The notes beneath the pieces are model-generated. The model made no database searches. It was not told the DNA's origin and worked only from the letters and a program-made list of their open reading frames with translations. A DNA stretch of 64,000 nucleotides from Circinella umbellata (taxonomy: Eukaryota > Mucoromycota > Mucoromycetes > Mucorales > Lichtheimiaceae). The translations under genes and the position numbers were made by a program. The DNA lies in contig JAIWNF010000030.1 in assembly GCA_025093555.1 (NCBI GenBank), forward strand, positions 62,001-126,000, written 5' to 3'. Within the stretch, counting starts at the first letter, position 1; the number at the start of each line of letters is the position of its first letter. Of the stretch, positions 14,521 to 25,737 are shown piece after piece.

Positions 14521-15394
14521 CACCACGGCTAAAAATTGCATGCAATTACCTAATTCTCTATGAATATGAATTTATAGATTATGAAATGCCATGCTTCTCT
14601 ATGAATATGCATGAAAAAAGACAATTATTCTTCATAAAAATAAATCCATGAATCTCTATTACAAAAATTAATGAATCTGAGTGACAAGGTATGGCTCTGA
14701 ATGATATATGAATCTGCATAAAACTGAACAAATATCTATGAAAAAATACCTATGAATATAAATGAAAATACATGCTTTGTAAATATGAGTGATAATCTAT
14801 GAAATTGCATACTTATACTTTGTGAACCCATAATTGTTTGACGAGTAGTATTCCCACGGACTTCATTTACTATTTTTCTCATTATCTCACATAGTTAATG
14901 ACCCACAAAAAGAAAATTTTATTATTCAAAGTGCCTATCATAATATAGTAGAAGTGGTCTTAACCATGTTATATCCGCAGTATAATGTATATGCTCATAA
15001 AGTAAAATATATATCATTTAAAAGCTAGGCATGAATCTGCTTATAAATAGTAATGGATATAACTGAATATCTGTGACTTTGCATATGTAAAGTATCAGCT
15101 TATAAACTAACCAATCAGATCTGAATTCACAATATTAATAATCATAATATAACATCAATATAATATTCACGATATAACCCATTGTCAAGACATTACAAAA
15201 ACTATATAAACCCCTCTCTTTATTATAAATAAACTATTATCTTATTCTTATTACAATCATTATATATATATTACATATTCTATTTATATTTATTGTCCGA
15301 ATCTAAACCTTACAGCAGATCTATGGATTTCCATGAACTGACATGCAGATTCATGGAAATCCATTCACTTCTACTACTCATTTTAGCCGTGGTG
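14521..15394. mobile_element. Non-coding element with 14-bp perfect terminal inverted repeats
   Basis: The left end, CACCACGGCTAAAA (14521-14534), is exactly the reverse complement of 15381-15394. The 874-bp interior has no credible reading frame. The first 300 bases contain many variants of a CTATGAATATGAAT-like word, which could be subterminal transposase sites. A 15-bp-arm hairpin lies at 15323-15364 close to the right end. The flanks show no clean target duplication, though a TA pair sits 1-2 bases outside each end. The best reading is a MITE or other non-autonomous DNA transposon of unknown superfamily. Confidence 0.7.
15323..15364. repeat. Perfect 15-bp-arm hairpin
   Basis: ATGGATTTCCATGAA at 15323-15337 is repeated in inverse at 15350-15364, with a 12-base loop. 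It lies just inside the right end of the TIR element and is probably part of that element rather than a terminator. Confidence 0.75.
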
Positions 15395-15736
15395 CTAGTT
15401 ACTTGACTTTGATTTTTTACTGGCTGTGGTGGTGCTTGATGATGAGGATGGATTGGAACAGTGAAATGATGGCTGATGAGATTAAGGGTCTTTTTTTGCT
15501 TTTGCGGCCAACAGAGACAATTGCATCATCTTCAATGGCTTCGACGGTTTCCAATAAGTAGCCACGTATTTACCCGTTGTTCCCTTTGTCCCCCTATCCA
15601 CGTTTATATTATTTATTATTATTACCTTCCACGTTTCCTCCCATTTTTAATATTGTTTCTTTTATGATACTATGGAAGATCATTTTAATGATCTGTAAGT
15701 TATTATTTTTGTATTACCTTTCATTGATCATATTGA
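15395..15736. other. Intergenic
   Basis: A short stretch between the TIR element and the end of the orphan-family pseudogene. Open frames are present on the + strand but are not recognisable. Confidence 0.4.
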
Positions 15737-17777
15737 TCAATATTCTGTTTTAAGTACTCGGTAAACTAATTCTATAATGGGTACCAGCTGCTTAACACAT
15801 ACTTTTTCGCTAGTTGGGAATTCTACCCGGTCAGAATATGTGAGCCGACATGTAGAACCTTTTGGGATATCCATTATAATGACATATATATGAAATCCTA
15901 TTAAATAGATTTTTGTCAGTAAGATATAGATGTATACATCATTACACAAAACAATGTCTTACCAAAAATGATATATGCAGCGGTTCTTGCTTTACGGACG
16001 CTTGATGGAAATGTATTTGTTAAAGATACAAAAAAAATCTTTCAACATTTTTGGAGCCTTTAATCCACTTTCGTGGAGCTCCTTTGTTCCATTTTCGCCA
16101 TCATCTGCTAGGCCAACTTCTGATAATGCAATCTCATAATTAAGATAAACACATTTCATATCAGGTTGGCAACCTGTGGCTTTTCGAGCAACCGATTCCG
16201 TAACAGCTAATGTTCGATTTTGATTGTGTCTTTCGGCTGATGCCAACGACTTTTTTTTACTACTATACATAGCAACCATTGTCAGATATTATATTATATA
16301 ATACATATTTAAAAAGAAAATGATAATAACTTACGAGCTGGCACGGATATCTGTTGGCAAAAAAGATTTGGCGACAAAGAACCAAATACGATATTCAATG
16401 TCATCTTCAGTAAAGTTATCACTAAGGATGTTGTAATTATAAAGTTCAACCGTGTTTTCAATAGTCTGTCTTGCCCAATACAAGTCTGGTTGCTCTTTTG
16501 GGTCGAAAGTCTTTTTCATAATTGCTTCATTCAATTCCTTGGTCGTTTTCTACATTTTTTCAGAAAAAATAAGTTTTATCTCCACTTGTTGATATGTATA
16601 TAGAATCGCAAAGGTTTCATTGATCTTACCAATCCTTTAAACGAGTATAAGTACAGTCAAACCCCGCTTTTTGCACAGGTGGGATTTAGGCCAAGAGGTG
16701 TGCAAAAAACGGGGGTGTGCAAAAATCTGGGGTGAAAAACAGAAGGAAAATAGAATAGCCATTAACCTGGCAACTATATTAGTGTATTGACAGATGTGCA
16801 AAGTTGCTAACTATAAAAATGGTCTAATATTATTTACTGGTCATATTCCATCTCAGCATAAGTGAACATATAAGTGGGATTTTGCACAGTCCTTCTGAAG
16901 GTGTGCAAAGTGCAAAAAGCTGGGGTGTGCAAAAATCGGGAGTGCAAAAAGTGGGGTTCGACTGTAGTCATGAAGTTCTTCGGGCAATGGCTCATCAAAT
17001 TCAACAGCTTTAAAATCATAGATTTCTTTTAAATCTTCCTCAGTGAATTTGTTGTTATAGATGGAGTCGTCAGGATTGATTATCATGGAGTGTATTGGGC
17101 TACATATCAACAAAAAATCAGTATCATTAAACATAAAAAAAACCCAAGTATATTATAAACCTACTGTTCAAAAGTCGTTTCCATGGCAATATCTCTCATG
17201 ATTACTTCAAGAATGGCACCACTGGGTAACAGCCAAACGTTACCTGCGTTAATGCATTCATCGTACTTTCGTTTCACCTCCGCAAATGCGGCCTCTGTCA
17301 TCATTTTTCCAGACCGCGTTTTCTTGCTGTTGGTAAAAGTAGTTGTGCTGGACAAACTTTTCTTCGTTTCTTGAATTTTATTTTTTATTGAAGACCAGTC
17401 AACATCCTGTGTGCATAATATAAATCATAAGTATCATTAAAATAATATTATGAACGAGCTTGGTATAGCAACGAGAAAAACTTACTTCATCTTTGTCTAC
17501 AGTAACTTTTTCTGCACTTGCTATAGTAAAAAAAACTTTCGACCATATACGTTGTAGATCATGGCGCAAGTCAGTCATCCGGGCGATTTGTTCGAGGTTC
17601 CCCTCAAAAAAGCCATTCAATTTTGGCTGCGCATTCAATTCCTTAGATGTTTCGATGTATTTGCGAATGAGAGTATCTATAATACATAATTTACTCTGTA
17701 GTAAGTAATATATAACTTATATTATGTCAACTTTACTAAGTACCTCTGGAGTTAGTGCTAGCCGAATTTGTTGCCAT
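15737..17777 (-). pseudogene. Orphan multi-exon family, copy 1, broken by a MITE and a frameshift
   Basis: I can splice seven exons on the minus strand: 17777-17744, 17676-17486, 17406-17165, 17099-16630 (interrupted), 16549-16335, 16262-15963 and 15897-15739. All junctions are GT-AG and keep phase, so this was a real gene. Exon 4 is interrupted by a MITE. Removing the MITE and one TA copy restores the frame exactly. A second lesion lies in exon 6, where an 8-A run on the + strand near 16030-16037 shifts the frame; one base fewer would make it continuous. Conserved blocks are FTEEDLKEIY, DIEYRIWFFVAKSF, ASAERHNQNR, RKATG and a C-terminal LTYSDRVEFPTS. The family is uncharacterised. I associate it with Mucoromycota, and two more copies occur here (36955-37821 and 57096-58040). 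I assign no function. Confidence 0.72.
16654..16964. mobile_element. Tc1/mariner (pogo/Fot1-like) MITE with TA target duplication
   Basis: The element is 311 bp. Its ends are 23-bp inverted repeats (25 counting the flanking TA) starting CAGTC and differing at two positions, and each end is flanked by TA (16652-16653 and 16965-16966). The ends and interior carry repeated TTTTTGCAC-type words. TA duplication and CAGT-type ends are features of the Tc1/mariner superfamily, pogo/Fot1 branch. There is no coding capacity, so it would have been moved in trans. It sits inside exon 4 of the orphan-family gene and shifts that frame by one. Confidence 0.88.
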
Positions 17778-18260
17778 GTTTACAAGGTATTATAGTAACA
17801 GGAAGACTTGTACAGCGCTGCCCATTTGATTTTGTATTCGCGTTTTGGGAGGTATTACAAAGCCCGTCTACCTATGCAGCCGGGCAGTTATTTTGTTCCG
17901 CTGTGTTTGGTCAAGCCATTGATCCTTCGTTATTACCCTGCCGCCTGCCCTCCAAGCTGTACCTTTGCATAAATAATATTTTCGAACATATGATGACGTT
18001 AAAAAACAGTGCCTTTCTTTTGCTTTGAGTGATTTACCTTTTTTACTCAGTAGTATAATGATACAGTATTTTGCATTCATTTCTGGACACGACTCTCAGT
18101 TTTTTTCACTTATGATGGTGGTATTTCTCTTATGAGATAGGTAATACTTGGTTAATCCCATAATAACAGGCGTAGCAAATACAAAAAAAAAAGTTAATAT
18201 CAGTCGCGAAACCTTGCCCTATCATTTGTGTAAATCTCTAATCTTCACAAGTGAATCTCT
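17778..18260. repeat. Intergenic with a dispersed repeat block (about 17883-18030)
   Basis: The 150-bp block beginning near TTCCGCTGTGTTTGGTC is clearly similar to 38498-38640. The similarity continues through CCATTGATCCTT, GTACCTTTGCATA and AATAATATTTTC. Both blocks lie on the 5' side of an orphan-family copy in the same orientation. On the minus strand both keep an open frame with related residues (GRV..KDQW.DQ.QRNKI), so the block could be a decayed exon or part of a transposon. I see no other feature. Confidence 0.55.
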
Positions 18261-19545
18261 TAGAGCATGCCCAACGGACTCCCCAGATTTAGATTTTATA
18301 TTTCAAAATTCAACCAGTGAAAAAAAAAACTTCTTGTACCTTATTTTTATTTTACAATCTTGATAAATGTCTACAACTCGCGAGCTTGCACAACTTTTTG
18401 CTGATGCTGATGCTGATGATTGCATTGGATTCAATTGCATCGACGAGTTTGAGAAACGGAAATGAAGAGAGGAGGTTCTGTCTTTGGATTGGACGGAAAT
18501 ATAAGGAAAGAAGTTGCGCTTTGGGGAAGACAATGCTTCGCCGTGATTATTTCAACGATGAATCTCTTCATGGACCAGAAATATTTTGTCGTCGTTTCAG
18601 AATGTTTCGGCCATTATTCTTGCGAATTGTTGAGGCGATTGGAAACAGTGATGATTTTTTCACTCAAAAAAATGGATGCCATAATTTGGCCCGGATAACA
18701 TGTATGAGGCTAAAAAAAATTAATTGTTTTCAATGAGGAAATGACCCTAGTAGCGAGATTATTCTATTGTAAAATGATTAATTGTATTTTATATATGGGT
18801 TGAAATTTATAGCTATCAAAAAAATAAAATGATAATAATAACTAGCTATTTGCCATACTTACTGTAAATATAATATTTGACCAAATTATATTGTTGAAGT
18901 AACTAAATATTATTGTTCGACATCCATTTTGCCACAGAGAGTGTTGTATTTTACTTTTTTGTTCCCTTTACACTCAAAGGTGTCACAAATGGTACATGTA
19001 TTTTGAATGTCTTCAAGGAGATAATTATTGCTGCTGCTTCTGCTATCTGTAAATGTTTGTAGTGCTATAATAGAATTTGGATCTGTTAATACTAAATTCT
19101 ATCGCAGCTACAGTTAACACTTTCGAAGACGTACTTATCACTTCAAATAGACTCGATTCCATAGCACTGGATTCAATGGCAGTAGTTCGACTAATGGTAG
19201 ATTCATTATTAATGGTCCGGTTGTTAACAATGTTCTTGGTAGCACTAACACAAGTAGAATTTTCATCTCCACACACGCAATCATGAAATCTCCACTATAT
19301 TTTCTCCTGGCATTAGGATTTCTTCCTTCTGTTTTTTCTCCCACGTCTTTTTATTATTGAAGTTATATTCCATTGTGACACTATTGAACCAATCCATGAC
19401 ACCAATAACTGTTTTTAATATTGACGCTAATAAGGTAATAATGTATGAACTTTTTTCTCTCTTATGCTTTATGCTTACCTGTTTAAATCTCAGCAACACG
19501 TCATAGTCTTTTTTTATTGGCTTTCGCTGCCATTCACTTTAGCCA
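18261..19545. mobile_element. PIF/Harbinger-type DNA transposon relic, internally deleted
   Basis: A TTA followed by GAGCATGCCCAACGGACT at 18258-18278 looks like a Harbinger-type target and left end. Next comes a fragment of a Harbinger nuclease gene (+ strand), then minus-strand sequence with a spliceable but decayed second frame (near 19100-19530). The segment 18687-19545 recurs at 58313-59005. A right-hand TIR was not found. It may have been lost where the LINE abuts at about 19.6-19.7 kb. The superfamily call rests on the transposase fragment. Confidence 0.62.
18367..18705 (+). pseudogene. Harbinger transposase, N-terminal fragment with frameshift
   Basis: An ATG at 18367 opens an acidic N terminus (MSTTRELAQLFADADADD). 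The frame changes near 18450. The second frame reads LRRDYFNDESLHGPEIFCRR, then FRMFRPLFLRIVEAI and DDFFTQK. That block is characteristic of the region ahead of the DDE nuclease (DDE_Tnp_4) in PIF/Harbinger transposases, which cut and paste DNA with a 3-bp target duplication. Everything after about residue 110, including the catalytic acidic residues, is missing. It is non-functional. Confidence 0.7.
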
Positions 19546-19734
19546 TGCCCATAATTTTTGGGTACTTCCATTTTTAGCAATAAAAGTAAAGCAATTAATT
19601 TTTCTAGTCAAGTAGAATGGAGGAAGTCGATGTTGTGCTACTTTGACATTATTATCCTTTTACTATTTGATTTACATTGTCTTCTACTCTATTGCTTCGT
19701 CTCTCTTCCGTTTTATTTGTATTTTTTGCCCTTT

Positions 19735-22700
19735 CGATTGTGGCGTCTAAGCAAACTACAAGAGCTAGAAATACAACAAAGATATAAAGCAGAATCTCAC
19801 CAATTCCTCACCAGGCTAACTAATTGAATCAAAACATTCCACAGAAGCATAAATACAGATACAACAATACAAGAAATTACTAACTCAATTGACTTCTATA
19901 CTTCTCAATTTTATCAAGAAATATGTAATACTATGAACCAAACAATTGGCATAACAGCAGGAGGATTCAAAAACAGATCTAATTTCTGGACAGTAGAACT
20001 ACAACGACTGGCAGACCACTGGGAATTCAGCTATCAAAAACGGAGAACAGCATATGGTATGAATAAATTACATTGGTGGCTACAATTCCAAAAGGCTAAA
20101 GCATAAGCTATTCGAGCAATTAGTAAAAGAAGCCGTGAAACATGGAGATACTTCTGCACTCAACTGGAAAGTAACGACTATAATAAAACCACTGCTGCAA
20201 TAAAAAAATCAGACGTAATCGTACTATACTACCAACATATAGCCATCAAAATGGCCCATCATTAGCAGCAGATTCTATGGCTGAACACTTAAAATTGGTC
20301 TTTGATGGACACCTCTTATTCCCCTCACCATCATCACAATCATCACAATCATTGCACCCTATACCACCAACAACTCAGCACGAAACAAATGTTCAATTAC
20401 CAATAGACTTTCTAATTACCATAGAAGCAATCGAAAATGCACTTAAACGAATACCTATTAAAAAAGCACCAGGAATCGATCACATTCATAGTGAATGCTA
20501 AAACCCATTCTCACTTCATTACGTAGTACCATTTCTATATGAACTTTTTTGGCTCTGCTGGGTATCATCATACACACCAATCAAATGGCGTATAGCACAA
20601 GTAACACCAATATATAAAAAAGCAGCACCAGATGATCCAGCTAATTTTCTACTGATAAGCTTAACATCTATTCTCTGCAAAATACTTGAGTACTGTATAC
20701 AAGATCTAGCGCAAGACAGCGGCCCTCTACTGTAGCACTGGACATTGCCCAAGGTGGTTTCCAACAATCTAGAAGTGCCCTCGATCAAGTATTCTGCCTA
20801 CAGGAGCTATGTTGTCAATTTAAAATCAAACATCTAAAATCACGATACGCGCTGGCATTTCTCAATATCCATTCAGTGTATGATACAGTCGACAGAGAAG
20901 TTATATGGAATCAACTTAAACATACTGCCCCTCCCCTCTTACTATATTTATTGCGAAATATGTTTGACCAAGTCATGATCAAAGTAATAATTGGTAATAC
21001 TACCTCCCAGAGATTTATCCCAATCACAGGCATTTTACAGGGATCTATTCTGTCACCTTTTCTGTATTCTCAGTATATCAATAGTTTACCAAGGCTGCTT
21101 AGATCTACCAGAAGTCCAAATCCACCTCTTCCATCATGCAATACTACTCAAGAAGCAAATAACAATGAATTCCAACATCTAATGCCAATTAACCAATATA
21201 ATCACCTCAACGGCACAATTGATACACTGCCCATAATAAAATCCTTGCTTTATGCTGATGATATCACCCTAATTGGCTCGCCAAGAGAACTGAAGCGTCT
21301 TCTGTTACTCTGTGAACAACATAGCGTTGAATTAGAATACCGATGGAACCCATTGAAAAGCATCATAGTTTAAAACCCTTGGGCAACTGAACGCTTCCAA
21401 TTGTACAATACGTACTACTATGCCAGTTCAAAATTTCTTCACTTACCCTGGAGTCCCAATAATCATTATGGTTATAATGATAGTAAAGAATTAATTAGGA
21501 AAAATAGTACAGCAGCCGATACAAGAATGCGAATTATTTCCTCCATTGGACTAAACCCTTCAGGTTTACGCATCAAGATTACTAGCCATACAACTATACG
21601 CCCAGTTCATCAGACCAAAGTTAGAATATGGCCTAGCCATTATCAAGTACACCAAAACGCAAATTAAACAGTTAGAACGAGCACAAAATAATTGTATTAG
21701 GACTACGTATCTTTGGTGCCCACAAAAACTCGGAAACAAAAGTAATGAGACATCTCACAAACCTGCCAAGTATGGAAGAACGATTTCAAATTCTCCAAGC
21801 AAAGCTCATTCTTCGAGCCACATGTCTTTCCAGCGATACGCTGTTTTCGACCCTCCAACCAAATATGAGTATCAAGCCTGCAACAAGCCATTGGAAAAAA
21901 TTACAGCAAGGAGAGCTATGGAGACTTGTTACAACGAGTTTTGAAAATCCAACACGAAAAGATATAAAAATCATTAAAGAACAATACTGCGCTAATAACC
22001 TTCAAACAACAATTGCATCAGCAGTAGGCTCTAAAACGCTCAGAGCATGTAGACCCAAACTTGGCACTGACCCAATAATGTGGTTTCCAATGGCCAAAAA
22101 AGAACGTAGCCGATGTATCTGTTGGCGAATAGGATGGTTACCAGGAGGCCAAACCAAAAGTTTTTTGAACTGTACCACAACAATCCTCACCAAAACGCAT
22201 TCTATAACATGCATCAACAACTGTCAATTCCACGCCATCAAACCGACGACCCAGTCTCGTATTTTTTAAACCACTTACCCCGCTCCAAACCAAAGTCAAC
22301 TTCCAAAATTCAACAGCTTCAAAATAAATGGCCAACACTATGTCGCCTTTTAGCAGAACTCGATTATCATCAACACCCAGGATCAGATTACCAGTAATAC
22401 ATTGATCCAGATCCCGGTCAAGCTTCATTAAAATGGATTGAACCTCCTCCTCCTGAACCAGACTAGATACACTATATAAACACTAATTTGAGCATCGATA
22501 TAAATTTTTTTAAGAAAAAAAAAAAAAAACATAGCTCCATACTCCTTTCTTCCTCAATCATATCACCCTAAACACCGTAACCTCTACATTAAAATAGATA
22601 TGACCCTTTTTCTTATTTGAACTATCTCCTCTCCCTTCGACCTTATCCTTGTGTCAAGAAAAGGGTTTTTTCTCTTCTCTATGCTTTTTAGTAATCTGTC

Positions 22701-22765
22701 TCGAACAAATATGTCAGACCTGACACTGTGTTCACTGGAGACGTTAAATAAAACAAATAATTTTC
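19735..22765 (+). mobile_element. 5'-truncated non-LTR retrotransposon (LINE)
   Basis: The coding remnant begins abruptly within the linker ahead of the reverse transcriptase and ends with a 3' UTR finishing ...GACGTTAAATAAAACAA near 22757. No endonuclease domain is present, which fits 5' truncation during target-primed reverse transcription. An A-rich run lies at 22514-22529. The last 200 bases recur at 41828-42018, and the last 80 or so recur at 58197-58283, so this 3' end defines a local LINE family. The exact left boundary is not marked by a visible target duplication. Confidence 0.75.
19760..22460 (+). pseudogene. LINE reverse transcriptase ORF, decayed
   Basis: The protein has to be read across several frames. 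Motifs in order are ALKRIPIKKAPGIDHIHSE (RT block 1), KWRIAQVTPIYKK, YDTVDREVIWNQL, GILQGSILSPFLYSQYINSL and the catalytic LLYADDITLIGS (YADD, near 21247-21282). A C-terminal Cys/His-rich stretch around CICWRIGWLPGGQ...TH.ITC follows. RT copies element RNA at the nick in the target. In-frame stops (for example near 20104) and multiple frameshifts show it is dead. The clade was not assigned. Confidence 0.8.
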
Positions 22766-24036
22766 ATCGTATATATTCATTTATCATAGGTGCAAATTAG
22801 ACATCCACCATTAACCATCGACTATTTAAGGCCACTTCTATTGTTCTCCCTCCCTTATTTTATTCCCCAGGGATTATAAGCGACGAAATATGTGTGTACA
22901 GAAAGTGAAAGATCTAGATTAGGTTTTATTTTTTTGCGGGGATTTTTTTTTTTTTGTTCTCCCCACTTTCTAAAAAAAAAAGGTTCTCTTCTTGGGATAA
23001 TTTTTTATGGCTATCACTCTATTTCTCATACTAATTGTTAAAAAAAAAAGAATTATAGCTTTGTAGTTTATAGTTGCTTACGTATCTTTGTTTCAGAGTA
23101 ATTGTTAATTATCAAAGGAGTTCAAAAAAGAAACTGGTTTGTCAATTGCTGGTTAAATCAAATGTTTGTGAGGCGTGGAACGGAAAACATTCTAATAAAG
23201 AAACATCATTGATTAGAGTTGAAATTTATGCAACAATAATAGTAGTATAATTTACTGACTAGTTGATAAACCTTCCTAAAAAAAGCTTTTTAGATCTAAT
23301 ATATAGCTATTTATGTAAGGCTCATATATAATAGTGGACGCGTTGCCATGGTAATGTAAATTATATACCTCTATAAATTGTCACTTTGTAAAACAAGTTA
23401 TAACATGGAAACAAATAAAACATGTTAATAAAAACTCAAAGGTACAAAAAAAAACGTTATTTATTAACACAAATATTTGAATTTCCTTTTGTTCACCATG
23501 GTAAGATAATCTGGTTTTGTTCTATAAAAAAAAAGCTGAGACTTAATGAGTCAAAGTTACAAGAAAAATTCTTTTTTAAACTTCCTACATGATTAATTAA
23601 GCTTTTTTTTTGATGCGGAGGCAAGTTGGGGTTGATTAAATGAAAAATTATTGTTTATGTTTATCACACCTTTATTTTGTTTTTGTTTTTTTACAATTAA
23701 TTGAAAGATGAATGTATTTCATCACTATGTAAATTTGTTTTCAAAATTGTGTGTATCCCTTTTGTTATGAAGAATTAGAAGAGAAAATAATAATAATAAT
23801 ATACAACGGGAATCTGGGTTAATGAGTTATTATATACACTTACACCTCTCCGACATAATCTTATCTTTTGCCAGAATTTTTTTTTTTTTTAAAGGAACAA
23901 AAAGGTAAATTCAACGCACACAACAGTGATTTTTTTTCCCTTTTTTCCTTTTATATTGTTGTATATACTTAATTAGTTCTTTATGCCTTTGTTTTATTTG
24001 TTTGCTCTTACTTGACAATAATAATAATAAAAAATA
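22766..24036. other. Intergenic, AT-rich
   Basis: This lies between the LINE 3' end and the ACT-domain gene. It shows A/T homopolymers and no credible frame. It presumably holds the promoter of the following gene, but no convincing core element stands out. Confidence 0.5.
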
Positions 24037-25409
24037 ATGATTACTATTCTTCCTGCTCGCTTAAAGTTACTTCATTTCCCTCGGTCTCATTTACCTCATG
24101 TAACTCATGCTATTGTAAAGTCATGCTTTTTTGATGACATTAAAAGGTAACTTTTTTTTTTTCTTAATTCATTCCTTTTTTCTTTTTTTGGGGTTAACGT
24201 TTGCTTTTATTTTTATTTTATATAGTCCAGAATACTTCTTTTCTTTTACTGAAAATGCATATGAAATATCAGTAGCTGCAAACGTATCTATCATTGATCA
24301 GGGTTTTCTTCCTTTCTTAACTTCATGTCCTGATTTAAGTACCTCACCTGATATATTTCGTGTACTTCAAGTGGATGATGCTGGAGGGCAAGGTAATATA
24401 TATATTGATATAAGTTAAATACAACATATTTTATACTCACTTTTCAATTTCTTTTATATCTGTATACATATATATAGATGCAAGTGGAAAACGTATTAGT
24501 GAATTATCGGAACCTTTGGCTCAAGGCAAATTTTCAATCTTTTACATGTCAACTTATCAAACTGATTTTGTACTTGTAAGTTTGTTTGTTTGTTTTCTTC
24601 CCTTTAAGTTCCAGAATGATTTAAGAAGATGTTACTAATAAGAAATATAATTTCTTCTTTATTAATTAAAAAATAACAAGGTTAAAGAACGTCGTATGCG
24701 ACAAGCAGTTCAAGTATTACTGGATCATGGATTCGAATTTGATCAAGATTCATTAGATATGTATCATCATAATCTTCAAGAATTACAAATGATTCATCAA
24801 TCCAATACGTCAACAGATTCTTTAGTATCGACATCAGCTGAAAGTTATACATCATCCATCCATGTTCATGAAGAATCGTCTACTACCAATAATGATATTG
24901 AAAGTAGTGTATTGAAGAATGAATTAAGATGTGCTGGTCTTAATCCACATAATCGATCCAGCTGGGCAACAACTATGTTAAAAATAATGTCATTTCCTGA
25001 ATTATTATCATCACAATTAAATGAAGACGATTCGGAACCTATATCAACAACAGCAGCAACACGATTTTTTTCTTATACAGCAACAAGTGATGGTGTATCA
25101 TTATTAGCGGATCAACATATCTTGGATTTATTTGAAGAAGAAACATTATTTCAAGATGAAGATACAGTTCCATTACGTGTAATCCAAGTAAATTTGGCTG
25201 GTACCAATTTGGATCGTTGTGGTATTGTACGTTCTATTTCACACCCATTGGCAACCGATGATATTAATTTATTGTATTTAAGTACATTTAAATCAGCTAA
25301 TATCATTGTTTCAGCTGACGATATTGAACGTGCAGATGGACTACTAAGATCTGATTTGGAAAAAATGCGTGATTTATTAAATGATATCGTATTAGAACCT
25401 TTACAATAA
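24037..25409 (+). CDS. CASTOR/GATS-like ACT-domain protein
   Basis: Four exons, 24037-24146, 24226-24392, 24478-24575 and 24681-25409, join in frame (phases 2, 1, 0) to about 367 residues, close to the roughly 330 of animal CASTOR1. The block SIFYMSTYQTDFVLVKER matches the ACT-fold signature of the GATS/CASTOR family. Animal CASTOR1 binds arginine and controls TORC1 through GATOR2. The N-terminal part (AYEISVAANVSIIDQG) and the C-terminal part (DDINLLYLSTFKSANIIV), with its own ACT-like strand pattern, support a multi-ACT architecture. A Ser/Thr-rich insertion separates the halves. The family is well supported, but whether the fungal protein senses an amino acid is inference. It is convergent with the arrestin-like gene downstream. 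Confidence 0.75.
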
Positions 25410-25737
25410 ATAAAAAAAAACAATTCTTATTTTTTTTTTACCCTATTCTTCATATACATATTAAGCAATAATGTCATATAATAGTTACGAAAAAAAAAAA
25501 TTAAAAAAAAAAGTGGTATATATTTTATTTGCTCTTCTAATAGTAAATAATATACAAAAAAGGTGGACGTATTTTTGAATCAAAGGAAATATATATGGAA
25601 TCAAGTGGGTTGAATAAAAATGATGAAAATAAGAGGGGGAAGCGAAGTAGAAGAGGGAAAATAGGTCTAAATTGTTATATACTAAACACTATTTACATGG
25701 ATAAATAAATAAATAGAAATACAGTGAGGGATAAGTT
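25410..25737. other. Short convergent intergenic region
   Basis: The two genes end toward each other here. The DNA is A/T-rich with A runs and contains AATAAA-like words on both strands (for example near 25407), as expected for polyadenylation. Confidence 0.45.
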
